DNA of 43,915 bases from Nonomuraea longispora (GTDB lineage Bacteria; Actinomycetota; Actinomycetes; Streptosporangiales; Streptosporangiaceae), in assembly GCF_004348345.1 (NCBI RefSeq), contig NZ_SMJZ01000059.1:1-43915 (forward strand). The letters run 5' to 3'. Shown here piece after piece: positions 39,845-43,915 of the stretch; the first letter of the stretch is position 1; each line of letters starts with the position of its first letter. A program made the position numbers and the translations under genes. Below the pieces are notes generated by a model that was not told where the DNA came from, did no database searches, and saw nothing but the letters and a program-made list of their open reading frames with translations.

Positions 39845-40786
39845 TCATCGCAGGGTGAGCGGGGTCTCGGATGCGATGCGGGTCAGCTTGTGGGGGTTGC
39901 GCACGTAGTAGAGGCCGGTGATGCGAGCGTCCTCGACCCGGACCGCAATGACGCCGTCGATCTCGCCGTCCAGGCGCAGGAGTAGTGCCGGGCTACCGTT
40001 GACCATGGTGGGCTCGCCGGCGAGCGCGACCCGGGCCTTGCCGAGTCCCTGGACGATCATGCGGGCCACCCTGCCGGCGCCGGTGATGGGCTGCGGCGCG
40101 GCCTGCTTGACGCCGCCGCCGTCGCTCATCAGGACGACGCGCGGGGCGAGCACGTCCAGCAGGCCCTGCAAGTCTCTGGTTTCCAGCGCGCGCTGGAACG
40201 ACTCCAGCACCGCCCGGGTCTGCTCCGGGGAGACCACCTCGCGCGGGTGACGGGCCTCGACATGCCGACGGGCGCGGTGCGCGATCTGACGCACGGCCGC
40301 GGAGCTCTTGCCGACGGCGGCCGCGATCTCCTCGTGACTGATGCTGAAGGCCTCGCGCAGTACGAAGACGGCGCGTTCGGTGGGGGAGAGCGTCTCCAGT
40401 ACGAGCATGAGCGCCATCGAGACGCTCTCGGCGAGCTCGACGTTCTCGGCCACGTCCGGCGCGGTGAGCAGCGGCTCAGGCAACCAGGAACCGACGTAGT
40501 CCTCCTTACGCCGCCGGATGGCGCGCAGCCGGTCGAGCGAGCGCCGGGTGGCGATCCGCACCAAGTAGGCGCGCGGGTCGGACACCTGCCCATGATCGAC
40601 CTTGATCCACCGCAGCCAGGTTTCCTGCAGCGCGTCCTCGGCGTCGGCCGCCGAGCCGAGCATCTCGTAGGCGACGGTGAACAGCAGGTTGCGGTGGGCG
40701 ATGAACGCCTCGGTCGCCGGGTCCGCCCGCCCGCCCCCAGCCGCCGGCTCGGTGGTGCCCGTCGTCGCGTGCGTGTGCTCGTTCAT
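39845..40786 (-). CDS. Second ECF41-family sigma factor
   Basis: This 313-residue sigma factor has region 2 with VAYEMLGSAADAEDALQETW and region 4 with LSPTERAVFVLREAFSISHE as HTH. The C-terminal SnoaL-like domain carries the ECF41 marks MSDGGGVK and VRNPHKL. It is a paralogue of the sigma factor at 3008-3931 but clearly diverged (SigJ-like). It is divergent from an SDR gene and an NDH-2-like oxidoreductase, the typical ECF41 partner type. A candidate promoter with the ECF41 -35 but CGCC at the -10 lies upstream. Confidence 0.9.
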   Translation of the reverse strand: MNEHTHATTGTTEPAAGGGRADPATEAFIAHRNLLFTVAYEMLGSAADAEDALQETWLRWIKVDHGQVSDPRAYLVRIATRRSLDRLRAIRRRKEDYVGSWLPEPLLTAPDVAENVELAESVSMALMLVLETLSPTERAVFVLREAFSISHEEIAAAVGKSSAAVRQIAHRARRHVEARHPREVVSPEQTRAVLESFQRALETRDLQGLLDVLAPRVVLMSDGGGVKQAAPQPITGAGRVARMIVQGLGKARVALAGEPTMVNGSPALLLRLDGEIDGVIAVRVEDARITGLYYVRNPHKLTRIASETPLTLR

Positions 40787-40829
40787 GCCTGGCTCCTGCC
40801 TGCTCCCGTGGCTCCTGCTCTATGCACAA

Positions 40830-40856
40830 GGCGCCGGCGCCCGCCGTGGTGTGACA
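40830..40856 (-). promoter_or_regulatory. Candidate variant ECF41 promoter (sigma side)
   Basis: On the minus strand TGTCACA (40856-40850), 16 bases, CGCC (40833-40830). It matches the ECF41 -35 and spacing, but the -10 is CGCC rather than CGTC. It lies 43 bases before the sigma ATG. Confidence 0.4.
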
Positions 40857-40890
40857 CCCGTGCCCGGTGACACACCTCACAGGACGGCGC

Positions 40891-40917
40891 TGTCACAAAG
40901 TCCGGGGCTGCGGCGCC
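40891..40917 (+). promoter_or_regulatory. Candidate variant ECF41 promoter (SDR side)
   Basis: TGTCACA (40891-40897), 16 bases, CGCC (40914-40917), facing the SDR gene at 41043. It has the same deviation from consensus as the opposed site at 40830-40856. Confidence 0.4.
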
Positions 40918-41042
40918 GCATGGTCAGGACGCCGCGCGAACGACGTACGCGGCACACCGCTGTCGACCGATCACCTGTGGCCCCGCTGCGTGCGGACCCC
41001 CACACAGCCGCCACCGCAGAAGACAAGGAACGGAAAACCATC

Positions 41043-41894
41043 ATGAGCAAGGTCTGGTTCGTCACCGGTTCATCTCGCGGCCTGGGCCGCAAGTTCGTCG
41101 AGGCCGCCCTGTCGCGCGGCGACAAGGTGGCCGCGACCGCCCGCAACGCCGCAAGCCTGGAGGAGCTGGTCGCCGGCTACGGTCAGGCGCTGCTTCCGCT
41201 GGAATTGGACGTGACCAGTGAGGCAGCCGTCTTCGACGGTGTCAAGCGGGCAGCCGAGCACTTCGGCCGTCTGGACGTCATCGTGAACAACGCCGGCTAC
41301 GCCCAGGTCGGCGCGGTCGAGGAACTGACCGCACAGAACCTGCGCGACCAGCTCGAGACCAACCTGTTCGGCGCGCTGTGGGTGATCCAGGCCGCGCTGC
41401 CCTACCTGCGCGAGCAGGGCGCGGGACACATCATCCAGCTGTCTTCGGCGGCCGGGCTGATGGCGATGCCGCTCAGCGGCGCCTACAGCGCCTCCAAATG
41501 GGCCCTGGAAGCGCTGAACGAATCCCTCGCCCAGGAGGTCGCCGGCTTCGGCATCAAGGTGACCATCATCGAGCCCGGCGGCTTCGCCACCCGGGACGGC
41601 AAGAACCCCGACCCCCTCGCCAACGGCCACCTGGCCGAGCCCGACCCGGTCTACGACGGCCTTCGCCGCCGCATCGCCTCGTTCGCGGGCAAGCAGCCCG
41701 CCGGCGACCCCGCCGCCGCGGCCCAGGCACTGCTTGCCATCGTCGACTCAGCCGAGCCGCCCCTGCGCGTGCTCTTCGGCCAGGGCTTCTACCCGATGCT
41801 CCAGCAGGTCTACGCCGACCGGCTCAAGACCTGGGCCGACTGGCAGGACCTCTCCGCACAGGCGCACGGCACCCCCGAGCGACAGCCTCGGTGA
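41043..41894 (+). CDS. SDR family oxidoreductase
   Basis: This 283-residue SDR has KVWFVTGSSRGLGRKFVEAA at the N-terminus (TGxxxGLG), NNAGYAQVGAVEE, active-site LSSAAGLMAMPLSGAYSASK and then IEPGGFAT. The C-terminal part is longer than in minimal SDRs and resembles the YbbO/retinol-dehydrogenase-like group often found beside ECF41 factors. AAGGAACGG precedes the ATG. It is divergent from the second sigma factor and 56 bases upstream of the NDH-2-like gene. The substrate is unknown. Confidence 0.9.
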   Translation: MSKVWFVTGSSRGLGRKFVEAALSRGDKVAATARNAASLEELVAGYGQALLPLELDVTSEAAVFDGVKRAAEHFGRLDVIVNNAGYAQVGAVEELTAQNLRDQLETNLFGALWVIQAALPYLREQGAGHIIQLSSAAGLMAMPLSGAYSASKWALEALNESLAQEVAGFGIKVTIIEPGGFATRDGKNPDPLANGHLAEPDPVYDGLRRRIASFAGKQPAGDPAAAAQALLAIVDSAEPPLRVLFGQGFYPMLQQVYADRLKTWADWQDLSAQAHGTPERQPR

Positions 41895-41950
41895 CCCCCG
41901 GGGACCGCCGCATCCGCTGACCACCAACCAGCACACCGACAGGAGCACCC

Positions 41951-43201
41951 ATGAAACACCGCATCGTCGTCCTCGGCGCCGGCTATGCCGGGGCCTACAC
42001 GGCCGGCAACCTGGTCCGCCGGCTGTCACCGAAAGACACCGAGATCACCGTGGTCAACGCCGTTCCGGACTTCGTGCAGCGCATGCGGCTGCCCCAGCTG
42101 GCCGCCGGCCAGGACATCGAGGCGCCGAAACTCGCCGACGTCTTCGCCGGCACCGGCATACGGCTGCGACTGGCCCGCGTCACCGCCATCGACCCCGAAC
42201 ACCAGCGCGTCACCCTGGACGACACAGCCGACACAGCCGACGCCGCCGACACCGATGGCGGCGGCGGCGAACTGGGCTACGACACCCTCGTCTATGCGCT
42301 CGGCAGCCACGTCGCCGACCACGGCGTCCCCGGCGTGAGCGAACACGCCTTCGACGTCACCGGCCGGCCCTCGGCACTGCGCCTGCGCGAACGCCTGGAC
42401 ACCCTGGACAGGCGGGGCGAAGGCGGGAACGTGCTGATCGTCGGCGATGGGCTGACCGGCATCGAAACCGCCACCGAGATCGCCGAATCCCGGCCCGGCC
42501 TGTCGGTGACGCTCATCGCCCGCGGCGAACTGGGCGCCCGGCTCAGCACCGGAGCCCGCGCCCACCTGCGCCAGGCCTGCGACCGGCTGGGCATCACCGT
42601 CCGAGAGCACACCAGCGTCGAAGCCGTGGAAAGCGGGCGGGTGCGGTGCGCCGACGGCACCACCCCGGCCTCTGATGCGACCGTGTGGACGGCCGGCTTC
42701 GCGGTCAAGGCCATCGCCGCCGCCGCCGGGCTGGAGGTCACCGACACCGGCCAGACCGTCGTCGACCGCACCATGCGCTCCGTCTCGCACCCGAACGTGT
42801 ACGTCATCGGCGACAGCGCCTATGCCATCGGCGACAACGGCCGGCCGATGCCGATGTCCTGCGCGTCGGCCGGCTACACCAGCCGGCAGGCCATCGAGGC
42901 GATCGTGGGACGCCTGACCGGCCGCACGGTCGCCCACACCAAGCTGGTCTACAACTACAACCACATCAGCCTCGGACGGCGCGACGGGATCCTGCAACTG
43001 GTCGACCACGAAGGCCGGGCGAAACCGACGTACCAGGGCGGCCGCAAAGGCGCGCACCTCAAGGCCGGCATCCTCACGATGTCGCTGTGGGCCACCTCAC
43101 ACCCCACCTACGGCATCCCCAAACGCAGGCACCGCCTGACGCCGGACGCGATCGCCCACCGGCATCATGCACGACGACCTCCCTACGCTCCGGTCCCGTA
43201 G
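41951..43201 (+). CDS. NDH-2-like FAD/NAD(P) oxidoreductase
   Basis: This is a 416-residue pyridine-nucleotide-disulfide-type oxidoreductase: HRIVVLGAGYAGAYTAGNLV (FAD), VLIVGDGLTGIETATEIAES (NAD(P), about 160-180), and the C-terminal NVYVIGDSAYAIGDNGRPMP then CASAGYTSRQA, as in type-II NADH dehydrogenases. No membrane anchor is evident. The last ten residues (HHARRPPYAP) may be non-native, because the gene ends inside a rearranged stretch overlapping a DHFR fragment on the other strand. CAGGAGCACCC precedes the ATG. It forms an operon with the SDR under probable ECF41 control. Confidence 0.9.
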   Translation: MKHRIVVLGAGYAGAYTAGNLVRRLSPKDTEITVVNAVPDFVQRMRLPQLAAGQDIEAPKLADVFAGTGIRLRLARVTAIDPEHQRVTLDDTADTADAADTDGGGGELGYDTLVYALGSHVADHGVPGVSEHAFDVTGRPSALRLRERLDTLDRRGEGGNVLIVGDGLTGIETATEIAESRPGLSVTLIARGELGARLSTGARAHLRQACDRLGITVREHTSVEAVESGRVRCADGTTPASDATVWTAGFAVKAIAAAAGLEVTDTGQTVVDRTMRSVSHPNVYVIGDSAYAIGDNGRPMPMSCASAGYTSRQAIEAIVGRLTGRTVAHTKLVYNYNHISLGRRDGILQLVDHEGRAKPTYQGGRKGAHLKAGILTMSLWATSHPTYGIPKRRHRLTPDAIAHRHHARRPPYAPVP

Positions 43202-43425
43202 GTCCCGAAGGCGGGGGCGATCACGAGCCGCAGCGTGCCGACCAGCCCGGCGGCCGGCAGCGACTGCGTCAGCCGGGCGCTGCCGTGGAACTGCAGCTCC
43301 CGGCCTGGCCGCCGCTTCAGCACGGCGACCTGGGCGGGCACGTCGCCGGACAGGATCGTGGTCGGGTTCCAGCCGGCCTCGGTCAACGTGTGGGAGGCCC
43401 CGTACTTCGGCAGCCCGTCGCGGCG
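43183..43425 (-). pseudogene. DHFR/RibD C-terminal-domain protein, internal fragment
   Basis: Reading leftward gives LPKYGASHTLTEAGWNPTTI, then LSGDVPAQVAVLKRRPGREL, then FHGSARLTQSLPAAGLVGTL and RLVIAP before the stop. This is the recognisable core of the dihydrofolate-reductase/RibD_C family (K-x-V-x-S-x-T-L, VxxLKxxxGxxLxVHGSxxL, LVDELRLxxxPV). The N-terminal third and the end (VVVGxGxRLF) are missing. It overlaps the 3' end of the preceding oxidoreductase on the other strand. Confidence 0.6.
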
Positions 43426-43434
43426 GCCGCGAAC

Positions 43435-43915
43435 TCATCGGTCCGGCTGCCACCGTCCGTGGACGGCGGCCGACGGGTCACGTTCGGGCGGGCCTGCGGG
43501 CCACCAGCCGCCGTCGCGTTCGGTGAAGGGGTACCACCGGCCGTCGCGGCCGTAGCGCAGCTGCAGCCTGCCGAGCGTCCAGCGGTTGCGCCAGGACTCG
43601 ACGGGCGGCGGAGCCTCGCCCTCCCAGCCCGCCTCCAGCCGGGCCCGCGCCCTGGCCAGGTCCTGGCGGGGCGGCGTCCAGGGGGTTTCGAGCACGTCCA
43701 GGCCGTCGGCGCCGCCGTACCTCCAGGCCTGTACGGCGGCCTCGATCCCGAGACCGAGGCCGTGCTCGGCGGCCAGCCGCACGCGGTCCTGGTATTCGGT
43801 GAGGCGGGGCAGCCGCCCGCTCAGCAGCAGCTCGCGCGCCCGGGAGGCGGCCGAGGCGGCCAGCACGCTGAGCGCGGCGACGTCGATGCCGGAGTCTCCG
43901 CCGGGGCCGGGCTCC
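43435..43915 (-). CDS. C-terminal part of a probable SWIM zinc-finger family protein (cut by window edge)
   Basis: The frame is open to the window edge and ends at 43435. At least 159 residues are seen: SRARELLLSGRLPRLTEYQD and the end QLRYGRDGRWYPFTERDGGW then WPAGPPERDPSAAVHGRW. The pattern RNRW-x(7)-QLRYGRDGRWYP-x(7)-W-P-A-GP-x-x-DP resembles the C-terminus of actinobacterial SWIM zinc-finger proteins encoded next to SNF2-type helicases. The zinc-binding motif itself would lie outside the window. Assignment is by memory of the tail pattern. Confidence 0.55.
   Translation of the reverse strand, partial: EPGPGGDSGIDVAALSVLAASAASRARELLLSGRLPRLTEYQDRVRLAAEHGLGLGIEAAVQAWRYGGADGLDVLETPWTPPRQDLARARARLEAGWEGEAPPPVESWRNRWTLGRLQLRYGRDGRWYPFTERDGGWWPAGPPERDPSAAVHGRWQPDR

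Noticed and set aside
1..43915. CRISPR arrays, tRNA or rRNA genes, prophage structural genes
   Set aside because: No regularly spaced repeats with unique spacers, no cloverleaf-like tRNA sequence and no phage structural or packaging genes were seen.

Overview
The window is very GC-rich, with Streptomyces-like codon usage, many GTG starts, several apparently leaderless genes, and dense TetR, LuxR and ECF regulation. This points to a high-GC actinomycete, plausibly a Streptosporangiales-type genus such as Nonomuraea (inference). The content is accessory chromosome: regulated oxidoreductase islands separated by decayed mobile elements, with a conserved biotin-uptake operon in the middle.

Region by region. 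0-3 kb holds a decayed Tn3-family transposon: a transposase with two frameshifts and an internal deletion, a broken hypothetical gene and the tail of a serine recombinase. 3-7.7 kb holds an ECF41-family sigma factor operon (DoxX, NAD-epimerase, sigma), a partial second copy of the same module, and an SDR gene. Four sites there match the ECF41 promoter TGTCACA-N16-CGTC, two of them with T at the last -35 base. 7.8-10.7 kb has a cytochrome P450, a frameshifted ferredoxin, an SDR dehydrogenase and a MazF-type toxin. 10.7-15 kb has two tyrosine-recombinase remnants, each next to a long perfect inverted repeat, flanking a TetR / SDR-hydrolase fusion operon. 15-21.1 kb has a TetR with operators at its start codon, a secreted carboxylesterase, and an ABC exporter followed by a NarL-type two-component pair. 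21.4-24.1 kb has a LuxR regulator divergent from an FAD/NAD(P) protein.

24.5-28.9 kb is a tightly coupled biotin operon: bioY, acyl-CoA ligase (YhfT-like), thiolase (YhfS-like), bioM, bioN. The thiolase lacks two of its usual catalytic residues. 28.9-29.9 kb is an ArsR/SRPBCC pair. 30.1-31.1 kb is an intact tyrosine recombinase whose upstream sites resemble the inverted repeat at 14.2 kb. 31.2-32.3 kb has DUF5994 and STAS proteins. 32.7-35.3 kb has a TetR divergent from a HelD-like RNA-polymerase-associated helicase across an 18-bp inverted repeat. 36.0-39.7 kb is a TetR regulon (DoxX, TetR, FAD monooxygenase, methyltransferase) with three copies of one operator. 39.8-43.2 kb is a second ECF41 sigma factor with a divergent SDR and NDH-2-like oxidoreductase. 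The right edge holds a DHFR/RibD fragment and the C-terminus of a probable SWIM zinc-finger protein.

The common theme is small-molecule redox and detoxification: DoxX, SDR, FAD monooxygenase, P450 and esterase genes, each under a dedicated one-step regulator whose binding sites can be read directly. The least described items are the duplicated ECF41 promoter/gene module, the recombinase sites at 14.2 and 31.1 kb, and the atypical thiolase in the biotin operon.
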